Assembly: GCA_030696775.1 (NCBI GenBank)
Contig: JAUYRN010000033.1
Coordinates: 245,962-309,961, forward strand
DNA from: Sulfuricurvum sp.
Lineage (GTDB): Bacteria > Campylobacterota > Campylobacteria > Campylobacterales > Sulfurimonadaceae
DNA: 64,000 nt
Direction of reading: 5' to 3'
Shown one piece after another: positions 1 through 8,357 of the stretch. Numbering within the stretch: position 1 is the stretch's first letter; each line of letters starts with the position of its first letter. The notes beneath the pieces are model-generated. The model saw nothing but the letters and a program-made list of their open reading frames with translations, ran no database searches and was not told where the DNA came from. Position numbers and translations under genes: made by a program.

Positions 1-258
1 AAAAATATAAGAAGAATTTTGGATAAATGTAAAAAAATTACGTTCAATAAGGAGTTTACTAAATGTAGAAAAATCAGAAGCTTCATGAAGAGCGAGGAGA
101 CGTAAATCATTATCCGGAGATACAACGTTTGTACTTAGAATAACCCGATCCAGAAAATCACCCATACCCATAAGGGTAGGTAAAAATCCTTCGTTATAAT
201 GGTCCAGAGCATCACGGATAGAACGAGAAGTTGGGAAAACAACGCACGAGCGCTGCAT
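1..258 (-). CDS. addB: AddB-like nuclease/helicase subunit (5' part only)
   Basis: This is the first 86 codons of a minus-strand gene that leaves the window at base 1. The translation starts MQRSCVVFPTSRSIRDALDH and contains GFLPTLMGMGDFLDRV, which resembles the N-terminus of the epsilonproteobacterial AddB/PD-(D/E)XK exonuclease subunit used in recombination repair. The ATG (258-256) overlaps the TAA stop of the FixH-like gene, so the two are translationally coupled. In Campylobacter, addB also lies directly downstream of the cco accessory genes (established synteny, from memory). The assignment rests on a short N-terminus plus position; the catalytic nuclease domain is not visible. Confidence 0.6.
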   Translation of the reverse strand, partial: MQRSCVVFPTSRSIRDALDHYNEGFLPTLMGMGDFLDRVILSTNVVSPDNDLRLLALHEASDFSTFSKLLIERNFFTFIQNSSYIF

Positions 259-773
259 TAAAACTCAATAGTATTAGGACTGCGCGTATCTGCCTTGAGG
301 TTATAGAAACGTTGCTTTTCAGCAATAGCTACTTTTGCTAAAATATCCCATCGCCCAATTTTTGGAAGATCTATTGCATTAAATGAGTACTTGCCGTCAT
401 TCACAATAGGGTTTGTAAGTTTTAAATCAAATTTTGTAGTATCTGGTCGCGTTAAAACCACTTCAACTTTTGCATTATTGATGGCTTTACCCGATTTATC
501 CTGTACCTGATAAATAAGAATGGATTTTTTCTCATGAATTTGCTGTGTTAAAAATACAATCGTATAATTTTGATCAAATGCAATTTTAGAATTAATAATA
601 TCATTCACATTATCATCATAAGTATGATAGTTTTGCATTCCATAATCAGACATTTCAACAGGATTGTTTAGTGCAACTTTTACCGTAGCTACACATAAAC
701 CAATGACACCGACTATGGATAGACCAATAATCCATGGCCATTTTTTTCCTGCATTAATATTATTTTTATTCAC
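258..773 (-). CDS. FixH-like cytochrome oxidase accessory protein
   Basis: A 171-residue protein with one membrane segment near the N-terminus (after KKWPW, hydrophobic IIGLSIVGVIGLCVATV), then a periplasmic beta-rich domain containing a VEVVLTRPDT stretch and ending in GRWDILAKV. This is typical of the FixH/CcoH family that helps mature cbb3 oxidase, probably in copper handling or stability. I start it at GTG 773, which has GAGAG seven bases upstream and overlaps the preceding stop by eight bases. An ATG at 818 is in frame but has no ribosome site. It is the last accessory gene of the cco operon before addB. Confidence 0.7.
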   Translation of the reverse strand: MNKNNINAGKKWPWIIGLSIVGVIGLCVATVKVALNNPVEMSDYGMQNYHTYDDNVNDIINSKIAFDQNYTIVFLTQQIHEKKSILIYQVQDKSGKAINNAKVEVVLTRPDTTKFDLKLTNPIVNDGKYSFNAIDLPKIGRWDILAKVAIAEKQRFYNLKADTRSPNTIEF

Positions 774-1476
774 TTTTTGTCTCTCTTTTTTTAAAAAAGC
801 GCCCACGTATATATACATAAAGTGCGTACAAAATGATACTGTAAAAAACTAAACGCAAAATATCAATAAAAGTTTGGCTGCCAGTACCTGCAGATGAGCT
901 AAGAGTTACGCCCTTTGAAGCAGCAATTTGTTCTGCTACATCAGAGTAACCATTGTACATTCCTACAGAATATTTTGAAACAATATCATTACCCTTGGCA
1001 CGCTCTGCCAAAATAGGAAGAATTGTCCCTCCACTATTAGAGAGAAGCTCTTTTGCATCGTCAAAAGTACGTGCAAACATAATCGTACTCACAACAGCCC
1101 CTATAAATGTTGCATTAGGACTTAAAACCTGTGCTTTGTCAAAATTGTTATATAAAGATGTTGGACGCGCCAAAATATCGACCTCTTTTTTGAGTTCAAC
1201 AAATGTAATGATAACTGCAGAACCATTACTCTCTGCACTTAGGCGCTTTTCAAAATCACTAATTGATTCATTATTATCCAAATCACGAAGCATAACTAAA
1301 TAAAGAGAAATACCAGTTTTTGCTTTTAGTTCAGCACCGATCAATTCTATTTGTTGTGTGAATTTTGGATTTTTGACAACATCATCTTTATATAAAAATT
1401 CAGCATGTAAAGAAAGTGTGGATACAACGGTAAAGGTGAGGGCCGCAAGCCCTCGTGAGAATTTCAATTTAATCAA
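766..1476 (-). CDS. TPM-domain (Psb32/MOLO-1-like) membrane protein of cco operon
   Basis: A 236-residue protein with a signal peptide (residues about 8-25), an extracytoplasmic TPM-like alpha/beta domain and a C-terminal membrane helix (DILRLVFYSIILYALYVYI) followed by a basic tail. TPM domains occur in photosystem II repair and membrane-protein quality control; a role in oxidase assembly is inferred from position only. The start is TTG 1476, whose last two bases are shared with the TGA of the upstream 33-codon gene. This overlap, with no separate Shine-Dalgarno, suggests coupled translation. The 3' end overlaps the start of the FixH-like gene. Confidence 0.65.
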   Translation of the reverse strand: MIKLKFSRGLAALTFTVVSTLSLHAEFLYKDDVVKNPKFTQQIELIGAELKAKTGISLYLVMLRDLDNNESISDFEKRLSAESNGSAVIITFVELKKEVDILARPTSLYNNFDKAQVLSPNATFIGAVVSTIMFARTFDDAKELLSNSGGTILPILAERAKGNDIVSKYSVGMYNGYSDVAEQIAASKGVTLSSSAGTGSQTFIDILRLVFYSIILYALYVYIRGRFFKKRETKSE

Positions 1477-1574
1477 CCGATGTAGAGGTGGTTAGGTGTA
1501 ACTACCGCCCACAACGTGATCGCTGCAGAAACAATCAAAGCAACAGTGATGAGTTTATCCATGATACTTGCCAT
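1473..1574 (-). CDS. 33-residue single-helix membrane peptide in cco operon
   Basis: A very short open frame, starting ATG 1574 with a perfect TAAGGAG ribosome site and ending at TGA 1475-1473. It encodes 33 residues beginning MASIMDKLITVALIVSAA and continuing to PNHLYIG, i.e. one membrane helix with a short hydrophilic end. It lies between the DUF4006 gene (10 bases upstream) and the TPM gene, whose TTG start overlaps its stop. Size, hydrophobicity and position recall small oxidase-associated peptides such as CcoS/CcoH-type subunits, but I do not recognise a named family. C. jejuni has similarly small unnamed genes at this place (from memory). Confidence 0.65.
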   Translation of the reverse strand: MASIMDKLITVALIVSAAITLWAVVTPNHLYIG

Positions 1575-1584
1575 CTAAAACTCC

Positions 1585-1791
1585 TTACTTTACATCGACC
1601 AAATGAGCAGCATTTTCTGTGCTGATCATTTTGATCTCTTTTTCATTTTCGACTTGATAGTAATTTGCCGCGCTTGCTTGTTGTACACCCAATCCCCATA
1701 CGGTTAAACCCGCGAGGATAGAGAGAAGCAATACGGTAGCAATCAACATGCCGGTAATACCGTGTAGTGAAAAGATACTACGATTTTCCAT
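1585..1791 (-). CDS. DUF4006 small membrane protein
   Basis: 68 residues with one membrane helix (about residues 13-35, ITGMLIATVLLLSILAGLTVWGL) and a short polar C-terminus. It matches the DUF4006 family, known to me only from Campylobacterota, where it follows ccoP. The gene starts 10 bases after ccoP ends and belongs to the same transcript. The function is unknown; a structural or assembly role in the cbb3 oxidase is inferred from strict co-localisation. Confidence 0.75.
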   Translation of the reverse strand: MENRSIFSLHGITGMLIATVLLLSILAGLTVWGLGVQQASAANYYQVENEKEIKMISTENAAHLVDVK

Positions 1792-1801
1792 AATTTGCTC
1801 C

Positions 1802-2734
1802 TTATTTCTTACTCAAGCTTGCGACATACGCGTCAAGTGCTTTATATTGAACTTCTGTTAGGTTTGTAAATGCTGGCATTGCGCCGATTGCACCTTTTTT
1901 ACCGTGACGAAGAACCATGTCAACCATTGCAGGAGACATCTCAGCAATGTTCGGAGCAACCATCTCCATACCTTTACCGTCTGGACCGTGACATGCAGCA
2001 CATGTTCCAGCGAAAACATCAGCACCTTCAGTACCTTTTAATCCGCCAGCAACATATTTTGCTACTGCATCAATCTCAGCATCTGTAACTAAAGCATTGG
2101 TGTTAGCATTCATCAATCCGTTACGATCAGGCATTGGCATGCTTGTTCCCAAAAGATTGTTGTTTGCACCGTTTACAACAGCATGTTTTACAGATTGCTC
2201 AGCAAGACGAACGTGTAAATCAGCTGCTTTTCCACCCATACCGTCTGCTTGTAAACCATGACATGGTGCACATTGAACGATAAATACAGATTCACCCATC
2301 GCATTAAGCGTAGCGTCATCCATATTTGCATATTGCGCTTCAAACTTTGTGTCATGAGCAGCAACTTCTTCATTGTATTCACCGATTTGTGAATATGCAT
2401 TAACAGGGTATCCTGCAAGAAAATACCAAATCGCCCAAATAATAGAACCAAGAAATATAACCGCCCATCCAAGAGGAAGTTCGTTTTTATATTCTCCAAT
2501 CCCATCCCAATTTTCATCTGCAAGTTTACCGCTTGCAGTATCGCTTTGCATCTGTCGAACATATTTGGTAACAACGAATGCCGTGACGATAACGAGAACA
2601 ACCGCGCCTAATACAGCGAGTTTATTAACCCAGTCACCATCTCCACCCATACCGCCGGCAGAACCGACCGCTACGTATGTGAAACCAAGCATCGCAATTA
2701 CAACTATGATAGCAGCTAAAACTGTCTTATTCAT
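1802..2734 (-). CDS. ccoP: cbb3-type cytochrome c oxidase subunit III (dihaem)
   Basis: A 310-residue dihaem subunit that passes electrons from soluble cytochrome c to CcoO/CcoN. Two N-terminal membrane helices (about 5-25 and 38-58), a third around 88-107 (GWAVIFLGSIIWAIWYFL), then two class I cytochrome c domains with haem motifs CAPCH (155-159) and CAACH (245-249) and Met ligands in SMPMP and AMPAF. Length is normal for the family. It lies nine bases after ccoQ in the operon ccoN-ccoO-ccoQ-ccoP. Confidence 0.97.
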   Translation of the reverse strand: MNKTVLAAIIVVIAMLGFTYVAVGSAGGMGGDGDWVNKLAVLGAVVLVIVTAFVVTKYVRQMQSDTASGKLADENWDGIGEYKNELPLGWAVIFLGSIIWAIWYFLAGYPVNAYSQIGEYNEEVAAHDTKFEAQYANMDDATLNAMGESVFIVQCAPCHGLQADGMGGKAADLHVRLAEQSVKHAVVNGANNNLLGTSMPMPDRNGLMNANTNALVTDAEIDAVAKYVAGGLKGTEGADVFAGTCAACHGPDGKGMEMVAPNIAEMSPAMVDMVLRHGKKGAIGAMPAFTNLTEVQYKALDAYVASLSKK

Positions 2735-2743
2735 GTATGCCTC

Positions 2744-2950
2744 CTACTTTTTTATCTCATCGGTTTTTGAGATCTCCTCGATCGGTTGATCGGTGATATC
2801 ATCATGGAGCGCGATATTGCCATACTTCTCGTAATCGCGTGTCCCTTTTTTCTGTGCACTGTATAAATGATAAATATACCCATACAGCACCGCCACCAAA
2901 AAGGCGGTAAAGAAAAAATATCCATACGCTTGAAATGTAGCAATGTCCAC
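2744..2950 (-). CDS. ccoQ: cbb3 oxidase small subunit CcoQ
   Basis: 68 residues with one N-terminal membrane helix (YGYFFFTAFLVAVLYGYIYHLY) followed by a charged cytoplasmic tail (KKGTRDYEKYGN). Size, topology and position between ccoO and ccoP identify CcoQ, a stabilising subunit of the cbb3 oxidase. A parallel frame (2752-2955) has no such composition and was ignored. It starts 10 bases downstream of ccoO. Confidence 0.9.
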   Translation of the reverse strand: MDIATFQAYGYFFFTAFLVAVLYGYIYHLYSAQKKGTRDYEKYGNIALHDDITDQPIEEISKTDEIKK

Positions 2951-2960
2951 GTCAATTTCC

Positions 2961-3653
2961 TTATTTCAAGCTATTAAGGTATGCAATAAGCGCAACGATT
3001 TCAGGAACCTGACCTGCTGCAACTGCATCTTTAACATCTTGATCTTTCATATCCGCTGCGATTACTTTTGCTTCTTCAAGAGCTGATGCACGAGCACCTT
3101 CAACTGTATCCGCTAATGTAACTGTAGCTTTTGAGCCATCAACCATTGGAATTTCTGCATTGTAAGGAACAGCAAACGCTTTCATTACAGTCAATTGCTC
3201 AGCATATGCTGTATCAATATCTGCAGTGTTTTTAAACATCCATCGGTATGCCGGCATGATAGAACCTGGAACAACTCCTGCAGGATCTTTCATGTGGTTT
3301 TCGTGCCAATCTGTTGTACGGTAGTTACCTACACGCATCAAGTCAGGACCAGTACGTTTTGAACCCCAAAGGAATGGACGATCGTACGCATATTCTCCAC
3401 TCAAACTGTAGTGACCGTAACGGTCAGTTTCTGATTTAAATGGACGAATGAGCTGTGAGTGACATGCATTACAACTATTTTTAATGTAAACATGACGACC
3501 CGCAAGTTCAAGCGTCGTATAAGGCTTCGTACCGATAACCGGACGAGATGCCTGAGCAAAGTTTGGCAGGATCTCAATAAGACCTGCAAACGCAATAACA
3601 ACAAAGACAGCAACCGCAAAAAAGAACGGGTTTTTCTCTAACCAGTGAAACAT
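2961..3653 (-). CDS. ccoO: cbb3-type cytochrome c oxidase subunit II (monohaem)
   Basis: 230 residues: one N-terminal membrane anchor (about 9-30), then a cytochrome c domain with haem motif CNACH (61-65) and distal Met in GSIMPAY. It relays electrons from CcoP to the CcoN active site. The C-terminal part is slightly longer and more charged than in proteobacterial homologues, and ends VALIAYLNSLK as expected for the last helix of a cytochrome c fold. It is 14 bases downstream of ccoN with a good GGAGGGG-type ribosome site. Confidence 0.97.
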   Translation of the reverse strand: MFHWLEKNPFFFAVAVFVVIAFAGLIEILPNFAQASRPVIGTKPYTTLELAGRHVYIKNSCNACHSQLIRPFKSETDRYGHYSLSGEYAYDRPFLWGSKRTGPDLMRVGNYRTTDWHENHMKDPAGVVPGSIMPAYRWMFKNTADIDTAYAEQLTVMKAFAVPYNAEIPMVDGSKATVTLADTVEGARASALEEAKVIAADMKDQDVKDAVAAGQVPEIVALIAYLNSLK

Positions 3654-3667
3654 TTTCCCCTCCTTAA

Positions 3668-5149
3668 TTATGCGCCCATTGGCGATGCGTTTTGAAGTTC
3701 ACTCTCTTCTACGCGACGAGAGCTTGTCATTGTTTTGTACATATTGTACGCAAACAAGAACATACCCACTAGATATAACGTTCCACCAACCGCACGGATT
3801 GTAAAATATGGTTGTAATACAGCAACCGTATCAATAAATGAGTAAGCAAGATTACCAAACTCATCGTGTGCACGCCACATCATACCTTGTGTAATACCAG
3901 CAATCCACATAGAAGTGAAATACAAGACAACACCAAGAGTTTGAATCCAGAATTGTGTACCCATCAAAGATTTAGAATAAATCTCACGTTTGAATATACG
4001 TGGAGCCATATGGAACAATGCTGCCATAATCATGAATCCAACCCAACCAAGAGTACCATCATGAACGTGACCAACGATCCAGTCTGTAAAGTGAGCCAAA
4101 GCATTAACTGATTTGATCGCTTGAATTGGACCTTCAAGAGTAGAGAACATGTAGAATGTTGATGCTAGAACCATAAATTTAATCAATGGACTTGCAGCAA
4201 CTTGTTGCCATTCACCCTTCATTGTAAGAAGCATGTTGATCGCAGAACCCCATGATGGGAGAATCAAAACAACAGAGAATACAGAACCCATTGTTTGCAT
4301 CCAGTCAGGAACAGTTGAGAACAACAAGTGGTGTCCGCCAGCCCAAAGGTATACAAACATCAAACCCCAGAATGCAAGAAGAGACAATTTATATGAATAA
4401 ACTGCTTGACCTGACTCTTTTGGAAGGAAGTAATAAATCATCGCTACGATAGGTACTGTGAAACCAAACGCAACTGCGTTATGTCCATACCACCATTGTA
4501 CGAGCGCATCATTTGTACCTGAATACATTGAAACTGAATGGTACCATGCACCAATTCCGCCTGAAGCAAAATACGTTGGAATTTCCATATTGTTGAAAAG
4601 ATACAACATAGCAATACCCAAGAAAGTAGCAATGTAATACCAGATAGAAATATACAATGATTTTTCACGGCGAATACCGATCAAACCAAAAATACCCATA
4701 CCCCAAGTTACCCATACCACAACAACTGCGATATCAATAGGCCATTCAAATTCAGCATATTCTTTAGACGTAGTGATTCCTAATAAAAGTGAACCAACTA
4801 CCGCCACAACCACTAATAGGTAAAGAGCGAAGTGCAATTTTCCAAGGAACATCAAAAATTTTGACTCCGCCATAGAAACTTTCAACACACGCTGACCTAT
4901 ATAGTACCACGTAGAAAAAATACCACTTAGGGTAAATCCAAAAATTACTGCATCGGTATGCAACGGACGAAGACGGCTAAAGTTTGTGTACTCTGCCAAT
5001 CCCTCACCTGCAATGGTATTAACAGCAGGGAAAGCCATTTCCCACGCCAAAATTACACCGACAAGCATCCCGACAATACCGAGAACAATGGTTGAAAGCA
5101 TAAACCACTTTGCAACCGTGTAATCATACTCCAATGGACGATTCTCCAT
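3668..5149 (-). CDS. ccoN: cbb3-type cytochrome c oxidase subunit I (catalytic)
   Basis: A 493-residue polytopic haem-copper oxidase subunit with about 12 membrane helices. It carries the family haem and copper ligand histidines, for example in RPLHTDAVIFGF, WWYGHNAVAF, GGHHLLFS and IVGHVHDGTLGWVG. It reduces oxygen to water with high affinity and pumps protons, the usual terminal oxidase of microaerobic Campylobacterota. The start ATG 5149 follows a strong AAGGAGG site. It is the first gene of the operon; the upstream gap holds a palindrome that may be its operator. Confidence 0.98.
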   Translation of the reverse strand: MENRPLEYDYTVAKWFMLSTIVLGIVGMLVGVILAWEMAFPAVNTIAGEGLAEYTNFSRLRPLHTDAVIFGFTLSGIFSTWYYIGQRVLKVSMAESKFLMFLGKLHFALYLLVVVAVVGSLLLGITTSKEYAEFEWPIDIAVVVVWVTWGMGIFGLIGIRREKSLYISIWYYIATFLGIAMLYLFNNMEIPTYFASGGIGAWYHSVSMYSGTNDALVQWWYGHNAVAFGFTVPIVAMIYYFLPKESGQAVYSYKLSLLAFWGLMFVYLWAGGHHLLFSTVPDWMQTMGSVFSVVLILPSWGSAINMLLTMKGEWQQVAASPLIKFMVLASTFYMFSTLEGPIQAIKSVNALAHFTDWIVGHVHDGTLGWVGFMIMAALFHMAPRIFKREIYSKSLMGTQFWIQTLGVVLYFTSMWIAGITQGMMWRAHDEFGNLAYSFIDTVAVLQPYFTIRAVGGTLYLVGMFLFAYNMYKTMTSSRRVEESELQNASPMGA

Positions 5150-5185
5150 TTACGACCTCCTTAAAGATTCAAAGCATAAGAGCCT

Positions 5186-5207
5186 ATTTGTGTTTCTTAA
5201 CACAAAT
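5186..5207. promoter_or_regulatory. 22-bp palindrome upstream of ccoN, candidate operator
   Basis: A perfect inverted repeat with 9-base arms ATTTGTGTT and AACACAAAT around TCTT, 37 bases upstream of the ccoN start. Dyads of this size and the TGTT-N4-AACA core resemble Crp/Fnr-family sites. The regulator is not identified; cco operons are commonly oxygen-controlled. The spacing also allows it to act as a leader hairpin. Confidence 0.45.
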
Positions 5208-5363
5208 GTAACATTTCTAGGCTATTAAACACTCTAATGATAGCCACGTGTTCTTTTAATAAATCTTAAATAATTAAATCTTTTGCTTGTTTGTCGAACT
5301 TGGTGATAAATTTAAGATTTTTAAAAGAATTAAGGGAAGAAAGGTAACACCCGAAGAAGATAG

Positions 5364-5386
5364 CCAGTGGAATTTAGCTCCACTGG
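5364..5386 (-). terminator. Hairpin downstream of carA
   Basis: Inverted repeat CCAGTGGA / TCCACTGG with a 7-base loop, 17 bases after the carA stop on the minus strand. It could end the carA transcript. There is no clear T-run after it, so intrinsic termination is uncertain. Confidence 0.4.
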
Positions 5387-5402
5387 TGCTTAGTAAATCG
5401 TA

Positions 5403-6530
5403 TTAGCGTGCGATTAGATTCAAAAATTCCGAAAAGATATAGCGACTCTCTTTTGGTCCCGGACTTGCCTCAGGGTGATGCTGTACTGAAAATACGGGAG
5501 AATTTTTATAGCGAAGACCTTCAATGGTATTATCAAAAAGATTCACATGTGTTACATCTGCAATTTCACGTACCGATTCAGGAACATTATAGTTATGATT
5601 TTGTGCTGTAATTTCTACCATACCCGTTTGAACATTTTTCACAGGATGATTACCGCCATGGTGACCGAATTTTAGTTTGTGCGTATCATGTCCGTGTGCG
5701 ATGCTAAGAAGCTGATGCCCCAAGCAAATACCAAACAAAGGGATACGACGGGCAATAAGCTTTTTGATCTCTTCTTGCTCTTTTTTCAAGACTAATGGAT
5801 CTCCAGGACCATTGGACAAAAATACACCATCAATCTCTTTATTATCGTAACGTGCAATTAAGTCGTCGCCGTTAAAGCTATTTGGAAGGACTTCCACTTC
5901 TAAGCCTGCTTGCGTAAGTTCATTGAGAATATTACGCTTGACCCCAAAGTCGATTGCTGCAATGCGTGCTTTAGGTGCAGGTGCATCGTTGTAACGAAAA
6001 CTAAACGGATCATACACACCGTTACGGTGTGTGTAAGCTACTTTTGTACTTACTTCTTCGATGTAGTTCACTTCTTCAATACGAGGAGCTGCCTCAAGAA
6101 GAGCTTTAAGCTCCGCTTTGTCGCTCACTTGCGTTGAAGCGATCATCATCATAGCGCCTTGCGTACGAAGCATTTTAGTCAAAAAACGTGTGTCGATATC
6201 ACAGATACCTATAACTCCATGTTTTTCTAAAAATGTATGCAATGCTTCTTGCGCTCTAAAAGAGGAATATTGACTTTGATATTGACGAACGATTACCCCT
6301 TTACAATGGGCAGAATTGCTTTCCATGTCTTCATCATTGACACCAACATTACCAATCTCAGGCATTGTAAAAGTAATAAATTGCCCCGCATAGGAAGGGT
6401 CAGAAATAATCTCTTGATAACCAGTAAGTGAAGTATTAAAAACAATTTCACCAACGCTTGTTGTATCTGCTCCAAAGCTTTTTGCTTGAAGAAAAGTACC
6501 ATTCTCGAGATAAATCCATACGTCACGCAT
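5403..6530 (-). CDS. carA: Carbamoyl-phosphate synthase small (glutaminase) subunit
   Basis: 375 residues. The N-terminal CPSase small-subunit domain (LENGTFLQAKSFGA, FNTSLTGYQEIISDPSYAGQ) is followed by a class I glutamine amidotransferase domain with the catalytic Cys in FGICLGHQ and His/Glu in SVQHHPEA. It hydrolyses glutamine to feed ammonia to CarB for arginine and pyrimidine synthesis. ATG 6530 overlaps the stop of the DUF507 gene (TAATG). carB is not in the window, as is usual in this lineage. Confidence 0.97.
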   Translation of the reverse strand: MRDVWIYLENGTFLQAKSFGADTTSVGEIVFNTSLTGYQEIISDPSYAGQFITFTMPEIGNVGVNDEDMESNSAHCKGVIVRQYQSQYSSFRAQEALHTFLEKHGVIGICDIDTRFLTKMLRTQGAMMMIASTQVSDKAELKALLEAAPRIEEVNYIEEVSTKVAYTHRNGVYDPFSFRYNDAPAPKARIAAIDFGVKRNILNELTQAGLEVEVLPNSFNGDDLIARYDNKEIDGVFLSNGPGDPLVLKKEQEEIKKLIARRIPLFGICLGHQLLSIAHGHDTHKLKFGHHGGNHPVKNVQTGMVEITAQNHNYNVPESVREIADVTHVNLFDNTIEGLRYKNSPVFSVQHHPEASPGPKESRYIFSEFLNLIAR

Positions 6531-7081
6531 TACGCCATCCCCCGTTTAAGTAGTTCATCTTTGTATAATTTTTCATACAAGATTTCATATTCATCCGTTC
6601 CCGGAATCATACGACGCTTATAGCTTTTAATTTTTTCATAAACCGCATTTTCGATCTCACTGGCATCAGCGATAAAAGCTGTCATTGCATCATAAATGAT
6701 ATTCTTAATACGATTTTCGCTGACATCGTAATGAATTAAATCTTCTTCGTATAATGCATCCAAAATTTTATGTGCAATATCCGAATAACGATCTTCATAC
6801 GAGAGAATAACGCCAAAATCGGGCGCTAATCTTTTCTTGATCATAAAAAAGAGTTGTCGTTCATCGGCTAAATAGAAATCAATCTGCTCCTCATTGGCAT
6901 TGACGATTTCTTTAACTTTTTCTTCCAGCGCCATTTCACGCTTAACGCTCTCAATCAATATTTTTTCAGCTTCATGTGCCGTTGCTTCCAAGCCATGAGT
7001 CATCGTAACTAATCCGCTACGGTTAAGATCTACGGCAATGCGACTCGAAATATGAGGTAAATGTGCGAGTGAAACTTTCAT
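6530..7081 (-). CDS. DUF507 family protein
   Basis: 183 residues, acidic, largely alpha-helical, no membrane segment. Matches DUF507 (conserved stretches MKVSLAHLPHISSRIAVDL, FFMIKKRLAP and the C-terminal IPGTDEYEILYEKLYKDEL). The function is unknown. The gene directly precedes and overlaps carA, an arrangement I recall from C. jejuni, where this gene also lies between carA and flagellar-type helper genes. Confidence 0.8.
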   Translation of the reverse strand: MKVSLAHLPHISSRIAVDLNRSGLVTMTHGLEATAHEAEKILIESVKREMALEEKVKEIVNANEEQIDFYLADERQLFFMIKKRLAPDFGVILSYEDRYSDIAHKILDALYEEDLIHYDVSENRIKNIIYDAMTAFIADASEIENAVYEKIKSYKRRMIPGTDEYEILYEKLYKDELLKRGMA

Positions 7082-7136
7082 GAGTAGCCCTAGTGTACTT
7101 TTTTGTTATTGTACTTTAGATGACCTCTAAAAAGGC

Positions 7137-7817
7137 TTAGAAAGCTTTTTTGTGATGCCGTAATGTAAAAAATGCAGCTGCACCACCCAAAAGCAAGCCT
7201 CCCAGTACATCCAAAAAAACATGTTGTTTAATTGCCATTGTCGAATACACTATTCCCAAACACCATAGAGAATTTAACCCCATAATGATTTTTCTTCCCC
7301 GCATCTGCTTTAACTGCAAATGAAGCCAAAAAAAGGAAAAAAAAGCTGTTGCAACATGTAAGGAGGGAAAAGCATTTCCTCCCATATCTACTGATTTCAA
7401 TAATTCCATATTAGACGATGCAGCCCAATCATTACTATTTTGGGGAATAACAGTTGGGAAAAAAAGATAAAAAAGTATACCAATTATCGAAACTACTCCC
7501 ACGTACATACCGTAGTAGAATAGTTCTTTTTTACTCTTTATAAGTGCGGGAGGGAGTGATACATACACCCATAATGAGAGATAGATATAGAGATAAAAAT
7601 CATTAAAAGAAATCCATTTATCAACACTTACCAATGGAATTTGTGTCACTGGGTAAAAATGATGTGTTAAAAGGTAAAAATAGAGAGCAAAAAAAAGAGC
7701 AATAAAACTCATCGTTCCGACGGCTTTTAAACACCAATGTGACCATAATCGTAAAGCTAAATTTTTAATGAATGAAGGACCATCTTCTTTATAATCAATA
7801 GTACCGCAAATATTCAT
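7137..7817 (-). CDS. PAP2-family membrane phosphatase
   Basis: 226 residues with about six membrane helices. The PAP2 acid-phosphatase signature is visible as GNAFPSLHVATAFF (central motif, His nucleophile partner) and KQHVFLDVLGG (third motif with the nucleophilic His). The first motif KX6RP is not obvious. It probably dephosphorylates a lipid or isoprenoid phosphate in the membrane. It is separated from its neighbours by 55 bases (towards DUF507) and 15 bases (from the MotE-like gene). The substrate cannot be told from the sequence. Confidence 0.75.
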   Translation of the reverse strand: MNICGTIDYKEDGPSFIKNLALRLWSHWCLKAVGTMSFIALFFALYFYLLTHHFYPVTQIPLVSVDKWISFNDFYLYIYLSLWVYVSLPPALIKSKKELFYYGMYVGVVSIIGILFYLFFPTVIPQNSNDWAASSNMELLKSVDMGGNAFPSLHVATAFFSFFWLHLQLKQMRGRKIIMGLNSLWCLGIVYSTMAIKQHVFLDVLGGLLLGGAAAFFTLRHHKKAF

Positions 7818-7832
7818 ACTAAGTCTTTGTGA

Positions 7833-8357
7833 TTATTTCGATGGTACAGGCGGCATACGACGTAATGCCACTGTCACTTCTGACGCTTTTTTAGGATCCA
7901 TTTTCCCTAAAATTTGCCCAACAACTTTTGAGTTTAATGTACTCATAATCTCAGCTACTTCATCAGCTCCCATTTGAGAAAGAATCCCGGATGCTGCACC
8001 TGGTTTCATTTTTGCAAAGGTTTGAGAAACTTTGTCGCTTTTAAGCTGTTTCATCTCTTCTAAAATCTTTTTATTCTCATCTGTCATTTTTTTTATTGAT
8101 GCTTCTCGTGTTTTTATTTCGGCAAGCTTTTGGTCTACTGCCGTGCCCTTGCCCTGAACCAGTGATTCTTTTCTCTTTAATAAATCTTCAGTAGCTCTTT
8201 TGAGTGCGTCAAGTGACTGCTTTTGTTCATCAATCTTTCCAAGCTCAATTAATAACTCATTTTTTCGAGATTCAAATATTTTTGTGCACTCATACGATTT
8301 ATTTTGTGCGCCAAAAATGGTACTAAACGATAGTAATAATATAAGGACAATTTTCAT
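7833..8357 (-). CDS. MotE-like coiled-coil periplasmic protein (flagellar motor helper)
   Basis: 174 residues: a signal peptide (MKIVLILLLSFSTIFGA), a long coiled coil (about 30-115) and a C-terminal MgtE-N/FliG-like helical domain (KMKPGAASGILSQMGADEVAEIMSTLNSK...KMDPKKASEVTVAL). This architecture is that of MotE, a chaperone or interaction partner of the MotC/motor complex. Its ATG overlaps the TGA of the FliJ-like gene upstream. Position and architecture match the C. jejuni gene between carA and purA (from memory). Confidence 0.65.
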   Translation of the reverse strand: MKIVLILLLSFSTIFGAQNKSYECTKIFESRKNELLIELGKIDEQKQSLDALKRATEDLLKRKESLVQGKGTAVDQKLAEIKTREASIKKMTDENKKILEEMKQLKSDKVSQTFAKMKPGAASGILSQMGADEVAEIMSTLNSKVVGQILGKMDPKKASEVTVALRRMPPVPSK

